The translations under genes were made by a program, and so were the position numbers. Below are positions 10,324-21,601 of a stretch of 64,000 nt of DNA, one piece after another. The stretch lies in assembly GCA_027563935.2 (NCBI GenBank), contig CM050451.1:98235565-98299564 (forward strand), in the 5' to 3' direction. The notes beneath the pieces were generated by a model, which did not search any database, was not told the DNA's origin, and was given only the letters and a program-made list of their open reading frames with translations. Position 1 is the stretch's first letter, and each line of letters starts with the position of its first letter. This stretch comes from Costus lasius. Taxonomy: Eukaryota; Streptophyta; Magnoliopsida; Zingiberales; Costaceae.

Positions 10324-11427
10324 TGATGTCTCGTATTTATATAGTCCTTTTAACTACTATTTCCTAGTAAATCGAGATGTATTTTCATACTTCTACAGCT
10401 CTTTCCAGCTTATTTCACTAACTTTCTTCAGAAGCTTCACTATTTGTCATATTTGTTAAATACAGGACAATTCACTCATTTCTAGAGCTATACGGATGCA
10501 CAATCACATACCCGAGTGAATCCGAATTCATGACAAGAAATTTAACTTTAGACAAGAGCTAGAATTCACCCGCATTCAGCATTTACTATCAGCTATAGAG
10601 ACACATGCCAGCTAAATAGGACACACGCCATCAACATTCATGAACAAACATTAATGAGGAGACATTCATGAATGTAGATTTATTAAAAGATGTTCATGAA
10701 TGACGCCACCTTGAAAAAGCACCATGAGGAGGCACCTTGAAGAGGCACCATGAAGAGGCACCTAGAAGACTATAAGAGAGTTGAGTTCTCTCTTGAAAAG
10801 GGGGGAGGTCGAAGGCAAGGAGAGGATTACGCTAAAGGTCTCAAGGATTGGTTCCAAGGCGAGAAAATAACATTCCAAAGAGAGAAAGGCGACATCAAGG
10901 GAGGAGAGAAGGAGTTTGTCTTAGTTCTTTTCTCTTCTCTACTTTGTTCTGTTTCCTTTACATCTTAATCATAAGTCTTGTACTTGTAGTAACCATGTGT
11001 GTATTAGCGTAAAACCTCTATCGGGATTCGGGCGTAGCTCGTCTTTTTGATTTACAAGTATTAATGTTAAGAATTGCTTTCCGATATATCTTTTGAGGCC
11101 ATTTGATCTAGATTTATTTCATTCGTGTTTATCGATTTTCGGCCGGATTGATTTTTACCTTTGTTGATTGTGGTAACAACTGAGAGGTGAATCACAATCA
11201 ACACATTCTCCTTGATCAATCTTGTGTGCTCTATTACAAGAGTCATAGAGTTCACTTGGGGAATCACGGTGTCCTGTCTCACACGATCTACCTCTGCTTA
11301 GTCCACCGCGAGAGTAGGAGACTAACTAAGTAGATTGTGGAGTTGTCCACCGTGAGAGTAGGAGACTAACTCAGTTGTTGAGTCGCACACCCGAGAGGGG
11401 CCGTGCGCTTGCAGATATTGTGCAACA
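10324..11427 (+). mobile_element. Solo Ty3/gypsy LTR A (1,104 bp)
   Basis: The LTR starts TGATGTCTCG and ends GTGCAACA. It is flanked by a perfect 5-bp duplication, ccttt (10319-10323 and 11428-11432), and host repeat units continue on both sides, so no internal region remains. This is the signature of recombination between two LTRs. Its first 250 bases match the LTR start of Gypsy-3, including cttcagaagcttcactatt. The middle has a palindrome module (acattcatgaatgt and relatives, 10660-10705) followed by short gaggcaccatgaa repeats. Then come the conserved blocks cgggcgtagc (11029-11038), gagaggtgaatcacaatca (11181-11199) and twice cgagagtaggagactaac-type words. Compared with solo LTR B it lacks about 290 bp near its 3' end. 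Confidence 0.92.
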
Positions 11428-11432
11428 CCTTT

Positions 11433-11624
11433 AAAAGGATATTTATCAAATTTAATATCCATAAGCTCTCAAAATGTTGAATGTTTATCAAATTCAAATA
11501 TTCATAAGTCCTCTAAAAGTTGGATATTCATTATGCTCAAATATTCATAAGCCCTCCAAAAGTTGGATATTTATCAAATTCAAATATCCATAAGCTTTCC
11601 AAAAGATCATATATTCATCAAAGT
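11433..11624. repeat. 43-bp AT-rich array, right part
   Basis: Four units continue the array after solo LTR A. Typical words are ttatcaaattcaaatat and cataagccctccaaaag. The array ends where the short LTR of Copia-3 begins. Confidence 0.7.
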
Positions 11625-11738
11625 TGAAAAGAACATAACACAACTTGTTATTCATTTGTTAGGGTTACACAGTAACATAGATAGTGTAAGAGGGTTGGAA
11701 CCCAAACCCGATAAGCTAATAAACCATAATTGCTAACA
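11625..11738 (-). repeat. 3' LTR of Copia-3 (short)
   Basis: The right edge is well placed, because TGTTAGC follows directly on a purine-rich tract in element sense. The left edge is set at a TG (tgaaaagaac) where the AT-rich array ends. That gives 114 bp, short but possible for copia. The second LTR needed to prove the length is missing. Confidence 0.5.
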
Positions 11739-11746
11739 CTCCCCCC

Positions 11747-14700
11747 TCAAGCTAGAGCAAATATGTCAATCATGCCTAGCTTGTTACAAAAATCATGAAA
11801 TTTTGTTGAGTTGAGAGCCTTAGTAAAGATATCAACGACTTGGTCTTCAGATTTGGTATATTGAGTGTTGATCTGGTGATTCAGAATGACATCTTTGACA
11901 AAATGACAGTCAATCTCCACATGTTTGGTTCTTTCATGAAATAAGGGATTGTTTGCAATGAATATAACCGATTGATCATCACAGTGCATGACCATTGGAG
12001 TAACAATAGCTATATTGAAATCTTGCAATAGACTCTTGATCCACATGAGCTCACACGTAGTATGAGCCATTGCCCGATATTCAGCTTCACAACTGGATCG
12101 AGATACAACATTTTGTTTCTTGCTTTTCCATGTGACTAGATTACCCCCAATGTATGTGCAAAACCCCGAGATGGATTTTTGATCATTAATGTTTCCTGCA
12201 TAATCTGCATTAGAGTAGGACTTAATAGTAAGTTGTCGTCCCTTTTTATATAGAAGACCCTTGCCTGGAGACTTCTTGATATATTGTAACATTTTTAGCA
12301 TTGCCTGCCAGTGGTCTTTCTTGGGGAACTGCATAAAGTGACTAACAACATCCACTGCGAATGATATATCCGGCTATGTGACAGTGAGGTATATAAGTCT
12401 GCCAACAACTTGCCGATACACAGTAGGATCAGTGTCTTTAGATTCCTTCCACTTACTATATCGTTCATTAGGAACCATAGGAACATCAGTGGGTTTGTAA
12501 TCAAGCATTCCTGTGTCAGATAAAAAGATCAAGTATATACTTCCTTTGAGACAGATGAATATTTGAGCCCTTGTAAGCAATCTCAATTCCTAGAAAGTAT
12601 CTAGGTTTACCCATATCACGAAGAGAAAAATGAGACTGTAAAAACCTTTTAGTCTCATCTATGCCTCTAGAATCACTTTCTGTGAGAAGAATATCATCGA
12701 CGTAAATAGCCAAGATAATGATCCCATTGGTCGACTTACGAATAAATATTGAATGATCAGACTTCGCGTGAAGAAATCCAAATTTCGATATGATAGTAGA
12801 AAACTTCTGAAACTATACCCGAGGACTTTGTTTAAGTTCATATATAGCTTTACGCAACCTGCATACCAACTCCCCCTGCTAGACATAACTCGGAGGTTGA
12901 TGCATATAAACTGCCTCATTAAGATCACTATATAAGAAGACATTTTTGATGTCTAACTGATGAAGAGACCACCCAAGGGAGATGGCAAGCGAGAAGATGA
13001 TACAGACATAATTCAATCAAGCACAGGAGAGAAGGTGTCAGAATAGTCAACCCCGTACACCTGAGTAAATCCTTTTGCCACAAGACGAGCTTTGTAGCGA
13101 TCGACGGACCCATCTGGATTGTGTTTTATGGCATAAACCCATTTGCAAGGCACAGGACGAGCCCCTGAGGGTAATGGTACAAGGGTCCATGTGTGCTGAG
13201 AAATAAGAGCTTCCATTTTTATATCCATAGCAGCCTTCCAGTGGGACTGAGAGAGAGCCTCAAAGATATTACGTGGCAAACCATCAGATGAGATAGTAGT
13301 AATAAATGTACAATGGGAAGGAGAAATGCAAGAATAAGAGACAAATTCAGAAATGGAATACTTAGCTGTGGCCCAACGACCCTTGTGTAGGGCAGTCGAG
13401 AGATCATCGGTTGCAGGTGGTAGACTCTTAGGTAAAAGGTGGATTGGTGTAGGAGCTTCTGTGGTGACGGCCCTATTCCATCGCCGGTAAACCTGCAGAG
13501 GTAAATGCTCATGGTCCACAGAAGGAGGTACCTAAGGAGATGTCACGGGAACATCCTGAGAGCATGGTATAGGGAGAGGAATAGGGGTGGTTGAGGGTTG
13601 AGGACTCCTGACGCAGCGTTGGTTTGGAGAAAAATAGTGTAGACTCAAAGAAGGATACATCCATGCTAGTAAAGTACTTGCTGTGAGTGGGATCAAAATA
13701 TTTGTACCCCTTTTGTGTCCTAGAGTACCCAAGGAAAATACATTTTGTAGAACGAGGACTTAGCTTATCCACACCAAGAGAGAGATTGTGGACATAACAG
13801 AGGCAACCAAAGGTCTTGGGCGGAACAGGAAATATAGATTGGCTGGGGTAGAGTATAGAGAGGGGAGATTTACCGTGCAAGGAAGAAGTTGGTACACAAT
13901 TTATCAGAAAAGTAGCAGTGAGGACAACATCACCCCAAAAGTTTTTAGGCACATGCATATGAAACATTAAGGTACGAGAAACATCAAGTAGATGACGATT
14001 CTTGCGTTCAACAACACCATTTTGGGGAGAAGTATAGGGGCACGTTGTTTGGTGAATAATGTCGTGTAAACCACAAAACTCTTGAAAGACTGAACTGGTA
14101 TACTCAAGAGCATTATCAGTGCAGAGTGTTTTCAGTGGCAAGCCAAATTGATTCTTGACCTCAGCATAAAAAAGTTCAAATGCATTAAAAGCATCAGAAT
14201 GATTCTTCAGTAAAAAGACCCAACACATGCATGAATAGTCATTGATAAATGTGACAAATTATTTAAAACCATCTCTGGTGATTACAGGACTAGGACCCCA
14301 TATATCTAAATGAACAATATGAAACGGAGTAGTAGTTGGTGGATTAGTACTGCTAGGAAAAGAGGTCCTATGGTGCTTGCCAAACTCACAAGCTTCACAT
14401 TCAAAATTAGGACAGGACTTCAGCAACAAAAATTGCTGAACTTTGCTAGGTGAGACATGACCTAACCGACAGTGCCATGTAAAGGGAGATGATGTAGACA
14501 AAAGCACCTGAGCAGTATCCAGTGCAAGATCGGTGAGGACATAGACACCGCCAGCTTTAAGCCCCTCACCAATCTTCGCCTTCGTCCTGAGGTCCTGAAC
14601 GATACAATAGGAAGCAAGGAATGTTACAGAGCAATTTAGGCTTTTTGTGAGGGCATAAACAGAAATGAGATTGATAGGAAATTTAGGAATATAAAGAACA

Positions 14701-15281
14701 TCAGAAAGTATAAGCTTGGGACTTAAGTGAACAGTTCCCTTTCTGTGGACAGGAATAAGAGACCCATCTGCAATTGACACTGGGCTATAGTTGGTACCAA
14801 GATGTAAGGAAGCAAATAGTGAACGATTACCTGAAACATGAGACATGGCACCAGAATCTAAAACCCAAGTATTAGCAGAGGCAACGAGAGAAGCAGCACC
14901 GGAGACGCCTAGCGCCGTAGCCATTAAGGAAGAGGTGGAAGCTTCAGCTTGAGTGGCCAATCTAACAAGGCATTAATACTCAGCAGAAGAGACCATGATG
15001 GTCGAATCAGTAGATGATGAGGAAGCTGAGGTGACCGCCGGTCCTAGAGCAGGTGCTCCACTATCAACTACCATTTTGGCATAAGATGGCTTGCCAAACT
15101 TCTGCCAGCATCGATCAGAAGGATGATTGCTTCGCCCGCAATGTTCATAAGAAGTAGAGACATGACCACATCCTTTGCCCCAACTAGAAGATTCGCGTCT
15201 GCCTCCTTGGGGAGCAAGGAGGGCACTACTAGTATCAGCAAAAGGAGTGACCACGGAGACACGCAGGAGGTGTGAGTAAAC
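11747..15281 (-). pseudogene. Copia-3 gag-pol remnant
   Basis: From right to left the decayed frames show these motifs: a CCHC-type zinc knuckle with its first Cys changed (SYEHCGRSNHPSDRC, near 15140); a protease site WVLDSGAMSH (near 14855); the integrase zinc region HCRLGH...CEACEFGKHH; LDIWGP; CTDNALEY; and SPQNGVVERKNR. The reverse transcriptase start follows ([21 protein letters not shown], near 13050-13110), then YVDDILL (near 12695-12704), and RNase H with SRSSCEAEYRAM and a C-terminal HVEIDCHFVKD (11780-12220). At least six frame breaks or stops separate these pieces, for example after TFSPVLD and after RDGFK. The product would have copied and inserted the element; nothing functional can be made now. 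Confidence 0.82.
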
Positions 15282-15537
15282 TGTTGGGAAACCCCGGGGA
15301 CATTTTATAATTTTTTGGCATTACAGACATTACATACGCAGCGGAATAATGTCCCCGAACAGGCCGGTCCCAAAAACCCAGTGAAGATCGCATGCGAGGG
15401 AGTCGACACGATGTGATAGGAAGTACCTCAAGCAAGTAAAGAGATGCCGATGTCGAGATAGGCGCCCACGTGTTTTCCCTCTGCAGTCTCACACACACGG
15501 ACTCCTCGAGCTCTCTTCTTCCGCGCTTGGTGCTAGC

Positions 15538-16985
15538 TGATGTCTCGTATTTATGTAATCTTTTTGACTAATGTTTCCTCGTGAATCAAGACATATTTTC
15601 ATGCTTTTACATCTCTTTTCAGCTTAATTCACTTAATATCTTCAGAAGCTTCACTACTTGTCATATTTGTTAAATACAGGAAAATTCACTCGTTTCTAGA
15701 GCTATACGGATGCACAATCACATACCCGAGTGAATCTGAATTTATGATAAGAAATTTAGCTTCAGACGAGAGCTAGAATTCAGCCGCATTCAGCATTTAT
15801 TGCCAGCTCTCAAGACACAAGCCATCAAGAGAAGACACACGCCAACAAGACACACGCCATCAACATTCATGAACAAGCACTAAAGAGGAGACATTCATGA
15901 ATGAGCATTGATTAAACACATTCATGAATGTTGATTTATTAAGGGATGTTCATGAATGGCGCCATATTAAAGGATGTTCATGAATGGAGGCACCATGAAA
16001 AGGCACCATGACGAGGTACCATGAAGAGGTACCTTGAAGTGGCACATTGAAGAGGCGCCTTGAAGACTATAAGAGGGATGAGTTCTTTCTTCAGAGGGGG
16101 GAGTCGAAGGCAAGAAGAGGATTGCGCCAAGAGCTTAAAGGACTGGTTCCAAGGCAAGAGAACAACATTCCAAAGAGAGAAAGGCGACATCAAGGGAGGA
16201 GCAGAGGAGTTTGTCTTAGTTCTTTTCTCTTTTCTACTTTGTTCTGTCACCTTTACATCTTAATCATAAATCTTGTACTTGTAGTAACCATGTGTGTATT
16301 AGCGTAAAACCTCTATCGGGATTCGGGCGTAGCCCATCTTTATGATTTACAAGTATTAATGTTAAGAATTGCTTTCCGATATATCTATTGAGACCATTTG
16401 ATCCAGATTTATTTCATTCGTGTTTATCGATTTTCGGCCGGATTGGTTTTCGCGCTTTAGTTAATTGTGGTAACAATTGAGAGGTGAATCACAATCAACA
16501 CATTCTCCTTGATCAAACTTGTGTGCTCTATTGCGAGAGTCATAGAGACCACTTGGGGAATCTTGGTGTCTTGATTCACACGATCTACCTCTGCTTAGTC
16601 CACCGCGAGAGTAGGAGACTAACTAAGTAGAATGTGGAGTTTTCCACCACGAGAGTAGGAGACTAACTCAGTTGTTGAGTCGCGCACCCGAGAGGGGCAT
16701 GGCTCAAGAGGACACATCCTTGGTTTTCTAGAGATTATCAAAGCAGTACTTCTCATTACGCATATAAGTTCAAAGACGTGGTGAAACCCGATATCCCTAT
16801 TTCTCTCTCTTCGTTCGACCTTCGTTTTATTACGTTCTTTTTAATTAGAATTGCGACACCATCTAAGACCCTCATTCGTTTAGCTATTGATTGTACGATT
16901 AGTCGGTAATTTACACTAGTCCTCGTGGGAACGATATCTTAAGTACTACATCAGTAAGCCGTGCGCTTGCGGATTTTGTGCAACA
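15538..16985 (+). mobile_element. Solo Ty3/gypsy LTR B (1,448 bp)
   Basis: The LTR starts TGATGTCTCG, ends GTGCAACA and is bracketed by a perfect 5-bp duplication, ctagc (15533-15537 and 16986-16990). Copia-4 LTR sequence resumes on the far side. It is the same family as solo LTR A but more complete: after gagaggggc it keeps about 290 bp that A lost, including a gtggtgaaacccgata word and cctcgtgggaacgatat. The palindrome module (acacattcatgaatg and related words, 15885-15985) is followed by short gaggcacc/gaggtacc repeats (15985-16065). Small frames in it (for example 16047-16307) are not genes. Confidence 0.93.
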
Positions 16986-17322
16986 CTAGCCTCGGGAAGA
17001 AGATCCAAGCCTTAGGTCACACTTCAACTTGCGCCACCTCTAAGGTACATGCGCCAAGATGAAGTAGAGGAGAAGAAGTCGCCAAGTCCAAGTCCTTCTT
17101 GCGTCAAGAGGAGGAGAAGAAGACTTGTGCTTGCGGCTAGATGATGGAGGAAGAGAAGTTGCGCCAAGAGCCTCCAAGCTTTCGCCCCTCTCTATTACTT
17201 ACGCCTCTAAGGATTGTAACATATATGAGGGGGCGGCTAGGTGCTCTTTTATAGGGCAAGAGGCGGTTTTTGAAAGGCTAGGATCAAGACAAGTGGGCAG
17301 CTAGGATGAGAAGGTTTGAGGC

Positions 17323-19387
17323 TGTTGTATCCCAACAAGTAGGTAAACTAAACTTATTCTTAAAGTCGCTGCCAGAACCTAAGTGTTGGTGCACAGGGAC
17401 TTGTCACCCTCTGATACGGCTCTAAAAACTAGTTTGGTCACGACACTTGTTGTTATCTCCGCAAGTGCACGGATGCTCGAAGTAATAATTAAGATATCGA
17501 ACCCACAGAGGCCTATGTTGTCGAATACCAAATAGTTGATTTCTTACTATCTAGGCTAATCGAAGTAGTGAGAATAGCAATTGGAAGCTAAAACAGAATT
17601 ATCAGAGAGAAAAACTGGGGTTAGGGTTTCATTCACTTTAACTTTTATGGCTAGATATGAATAAGGATTTCGTCAGTTCAAATTTATCATGATGAAGATG
17701 TAATTTACTTAATAAAAGGATTGTTTCACTTTCGTGCAAACAACCACACAGGGATTTATCTTCGCTTTCGTGCAAGATTCGTCCCAACGCTGAAGATAAG
17801 TAAATCATCAAATAATGAACTCAAGGATCACTTTCGTGCATCCGAATTCTAGGTTGATAATCTCTAGTGGAGTCTCAAGGATCACTTTCGTGCATCTAAG
17901 TCTCTACACTAGTTTTACTCATGGATCTGCAACGTTCCGATCCTTGCTTTCGCACAAGATCTCCATGTTTGAGAAATAGACTCGATTTATAAGTTCATGT
18001 TATAATCATGACAATTAATCTACTAGAACAGATCAAATTAGATCTAACCTAAGGAAGGGATCCTAACATGCAATTCTAGGGTTCCAAGTTCTCAAGCAAA
18101 TCACCTTTCAGTCTCATTGAGAAAATTCTAAAAACATAATTAGTAACATGGACTTATAGAGAGTCTAAGTACAATTATCACATGAGCAAAATCATCATGC
18201 TAAGATTAAACTCAACGAAATAGTGAAAAAGTAGTTATCTAGTCATTAGAAATTAAGTGAATTACTCCCCCATGTCCCAAAAGTAGTTTAAGCTATCATC
18301 ATGAAGGAATTACAATAAGTCATGGTTTCAGAGGATCAAAAATCAAAGGAAAAGAGAAGTTTAGAAAATACAGCACGGTTGTGAAGTATTTCACAGTCTT
18401 AATTTGCAAAGATCGTCGATGAACAGTGTCGGTGACTCCTTTTTCTTCGATTTCTCTTCCAATTGATCTCCTTTCGAACTAAAACTTCTGGCATGTTGTC
18501 TCCTCCTTCAGATGAAGCTTTAGTATGAAAATCACGGCTGGAGATCGTTTGGATTGAGCGCAGCGGCGAAACCCTAGGCGGCGGTGTGAATCCCAATTTC
18601 TCTCTCGACAGTTGATGAAAATTGGGGCTTCTAGTGTGTGTCCGTTCCTTTCGTCCCAAAGCTCCTTTTGCTTCTTACGGTATCCAATTTGGGGTTCTGG
18701 ATCGCTCGCAATCCTCTCCGCAAGATTCGGGCGTTAAAGTTGACCTAGGTGTCGTGTTCAAAACAGGAATTACGACAGTGGAATAGTTTACGGCACTGCC
18801 GTAAAATCGCTCAAGTCTTCTATTTTGATGTCATCTGGGAATTACGGCACCGTAATCTGGTTTACGGTAGTGCCGTAAAATCGGCTGAACTCTCTGTTCG
18901 CGAATGTCTGGGAATTACGGCCCGTGTAGTTTCTTACGGTAGTGCCGTAATATTGAGCGAAGTTTCTGTTCTGAAGCATTCTGAAATACAGTACCGTAAT
19001 ATTGTTTACGGCGGTGCCGTAAAATCTGAAAAACTTTCTGTTCAGAAATTCTTCAAAATACGGCAGGGCTCGAATTTTACGGTACTGTCTGAAAATACGG
19101 TACCGTAAAATGGATTACGGCACTGCCGTAATTGCTGACTTACTCCGTTTTACGTGAAATTTCTTGGGTGACCTCCTCTTGATGATGGGAATCCTTCTAT
19201 ATATTTGATTTTGCATGAAAATAACTAAAAATAGTGCCTTTTTACCTGAAAATCATCAAAAATAAAGAAGAGTGTAGATTCCGCAGATATTGATAAAATA
19301 TGGCATAAAAACAAGCAAAGTCTATGAATATGACATATAAATATTAATAAAATGGCATAGAAATCACGATGAATGTCGGTGTCATCA
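17323..19387 (-). mobile_element. Solo Ty3/gypsy LTR D (2,065 bp) with a palindrome array
   Basis: In element sense the LTR starts TGATGACACC (at 19387) and ends GGGATACAACA (at 17323). The flanks gaggc (17318-17322) and gaggt (19388-19392) form a 5-bp duplication with one mismatch, and Copia-4 LTR sequence continues on both sides. It is the opposite-strand relative of solo LTR E (57185-59258). It contains three spaced copies of a ctttcgtgcat-type word (17740-17900) and a 72-bp-period array of palindromes at 18755-19130. A 119-residue frame across the array (18749-19108) exists because the period is a multiple of three. Confidence 0.85.
18755..19130. repeat. 72-bp tandem array of paired palindromes in LTR D
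   Basis: About five units each carry two self-complementary words: one of the TTACGGCAGTGCCGTAA type and one of the TACGGTACCGTAA type. They are separated by a spacer resembling aactttctgttcngaa. The spacers diverge more freely than the palindromes. The matching array in LTR E lies at 57430-57800. Confidence 0.8.
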
Positions 19388-20580
19388 GAGGTAAGGAAAA
19401 TCTCTAAGACATTTCCATAATTCTCATTCAACCCTTCCTTTTGTGCCCACACCCTTCCTTGTGTGCCAAGGCCTTGCCTTGCGCCCCAAGAAATGCCATA
19501 GAGGCATTCATACCATAAGGGATAAGGGGGAGGCGCCAATTGCTACCTTATGAAGCAAATTGCGCCACTTCTCCCCATTATGCCCATAGGCACCTAGGGG
19601 AGAAGTCTTCTCCCCATTATACCCTTTTGATCCTTCTTCTCTTCATGACAACTTATTAGTGAGCCAAACTTAGCAATGGGCCTAGCCTAAAGTCCATTAC
19701 CCATGTTTAACAAAGCTATTGGATCCAATCCAATTTAACCCAAGGTCAAATGAGGCTAACCATGGTTAATCCGGCCAATATGCCAAAAATAGAAGTTGGC
19801 TCCAATAAGTTTCTTCCATCTCATTAGGCCCATTGGCGCTGATGAAATCTCCAAAATAGATCCGAGTTATCCAATAACTCGATCATAAGGCTTCCCGATC
19901 AATACGAGAACTCGAGTGTCTTGGTGTGTGACCCTGTAGGTCCCTTTGACGTTGGTAGTGCAGACCTAAGGTCTCACAAGCAGTGAGTGGCACCTAGCAG
20001 TGCATCGCTGCTACCCAAGTCATCGGAATGGATATCGACACCGACATCCCCATCATCGCAATAGGTGCAGATACATTACAGTCCTTTTGCCAAACTGATA
20101 TCCAATTGGACAAGTGTGTCATCACTTGTTTTCATCCAATCACATGGCTATGTCTAAATCAGGTGTTTACTTGGGTATGGCCATACACTTTCAGTCATAG
20201 ACCATAGAGGAGCTCCATGGATATCATACTTCCTAAAGGAAGGGGCAAATCCTTGATCTGTCAATTGGTCTTCTCATATGGGTCGTGACATGCTCAATGA
20301 CAACCTTTATGACCTCCCAATTACGGCAAGGTGTTGGGTTGCATCAAAGCATGTCTCTAACCATATAGAAGAGTCAATGACCTCAAGTCTAAGGATCAAT
20401 GCATCTCCTATCACTTGTGAGGATAACTCATGACACTAAGTCATAGCCTCATAGTGGGTCGGTCCAGTATATCCATCACTGATATACCTATATGCCTGCG
20501 TTAGCACCGCGTGCCTAACCAGCTCATATACTAGTCTCATGGATACCATAGCTGTCCTATATCCACTAAGGTATATTGAC

Positions 20581-21601
20581 TAGGTTTGAAAAGAATAGAT
20601 CTGACGTTGCGATTCATCTCTCAGTCCTTCTCGTAACGTCTAAGACGTAAAATTACTTGATCAGGGTAATTTATGGAATAAACATAATTCTAATCAAATC
20701 AAATCTATAAAAATCATGACAAAGATTTAAGACAATATATTTAATCCATGAATCATCAACGGGCTACACCCCAAATCTAGAAAATAGGTTTACACGTTCA
20801 TATTCAAAGCAAACAGCATGTTCATCGATGAAAATTGCATGGAAACTTAAGAATATTACAGGAAATCGCTAGACAAGTAATTAGAAAAGCTTCCTCTCGA
20901 TGTGGAGACGAAGATGAAGCATCCAATTCTTCCTTTGCGCTGCTTTCCTGATCGAATTCTGCCCTGGAAGTGATTTTCGCCGTCGTCGCCTCCTCTGTTC
21001 ATTTTCGTGTGTAGAAGCCCCCAAAATCCTTCATTTTATAGTCTAATCAATATAGAACCCATCTAGGAAGATTTCTGGAGAGTTTGGTTCAATTCTGGTT
21101 CAGTTTGAAGTCAAATCGAGTAAGAAACCGAAGGTGCGGACGTTTTTACGGCTCGTAATAAGTTTATGGCCACGGCCGTAATTCTTTCTGTGTGTATAGG
21201 CTTTATATCACAAAAATATTCACGGACCGTAATGGATTTACGACTTCACCTGTGAAAGTTTCTTTGCATTCCAACACTTAGCTGTTTTTCACCCACTACT
21301 CGAACTCGAAATTATAGCCGACCTAGAATTACAGCCAAGGCTGTAATTCTCGCGTTCTTCACTATTTCAACTCCAAATTCGACATGTAAGCTCGTGATCT
21401 CCTCGGGAATCATGCTTTGGCTTCAAAACTCATGAAATCAATCATTTTTACTATTTTACCTACATTTTCAATAAAACTAAGAAAAGTGAAGATTCTGTGC
21501 CAAGTGAAGTAAAAACATTAAAAGTTGTACAAAATCATTCAATTAAGCCCAAAATATCATATAAAATATAGGCAAAAACATGGTGTAAATGCAACGCATC
21601 A
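20581..21601 (-). repeat. 3' LTR of Gypsy-2, truncated
   Basis: The match to the 5' LTR starts at taggtttgaaaa (20581, equivalent to about 48725) and runs to gcaacgcatca (21601). About 450 bp of the U5 side is missing. It contains the gggctacacccc block (20761-20772) and a palindrome-rich stretch (21145-21345). It is followed by the complement of a purine tract, aaaccctagactt, and a cttgtcctcaagc word. Confidence 0.88.

Larger units (their letters stand above)
11625..15281 (-). mobile_element. Copia-3: old, decayed Ty1/copia element, 5' end missing
   Basis: The element reads on the minus strand. Its 3' LTR is short (about 11625-11738, starting TGTTAGCAATTATGG in element sense). It is preceded by a purine tract (complement of ctcccccctcaagc, 11739-11752). 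Gag, protease, integrase, reverse transcriptase and RNase H motifs follow from right to left in normal copia order, with many stops and frameshifts. The gag is cut at 15282 by the LTR of Copia-4, and the 5' LTR is not in the window. It is clearly the oldest copia here, because its coding region is the most broken. Confidence 0.8.
15282..20580 (-). mobile_element. Copia-4 LTR, split by two solo LTRs and truncated on the right
   Basis: A copia LTR begins at TGTTGGGAAACCCCGGGG inside the gag of Copia-3. It continues in three pieces, 15282-15537, 16986-17322 and 19388-20580, totalling about 1.79 kb. Its layout matches the LTRs of Copia-1 and Copia-2, with the same order of a gcagcgg-type word, gatggagg/agaagagg stretches, a cttgggtatggccatacactt word (20173-20193) and a final block like gtctcat...ccactaagg. 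The U5 end lies on the left. No tRNA-Met site flanks that end, so this is a solo LTR or a 3' LTR. It stops abruptly at 20580, where it joins a truncated LTR of Gypsy-2. Confidence 0.65.

Noticed and set aside
10750..10968. 72-residue frame in solo LTR A (related frames at 16047-16307 in LTR B)
   Set aside because: The frame lies in the leader part of an LTR and is shifted or broken in the sister LTR, so it is not conserved.
18749..19108. 119-residue frame in LTR D
   Set aside because: The repeated VYGSAV-type peptide is a by-product of a 72-bp tandem repeat inside a solo LTR. It is recorded as a low-score observation only for its antisense counterpart in LTR E.
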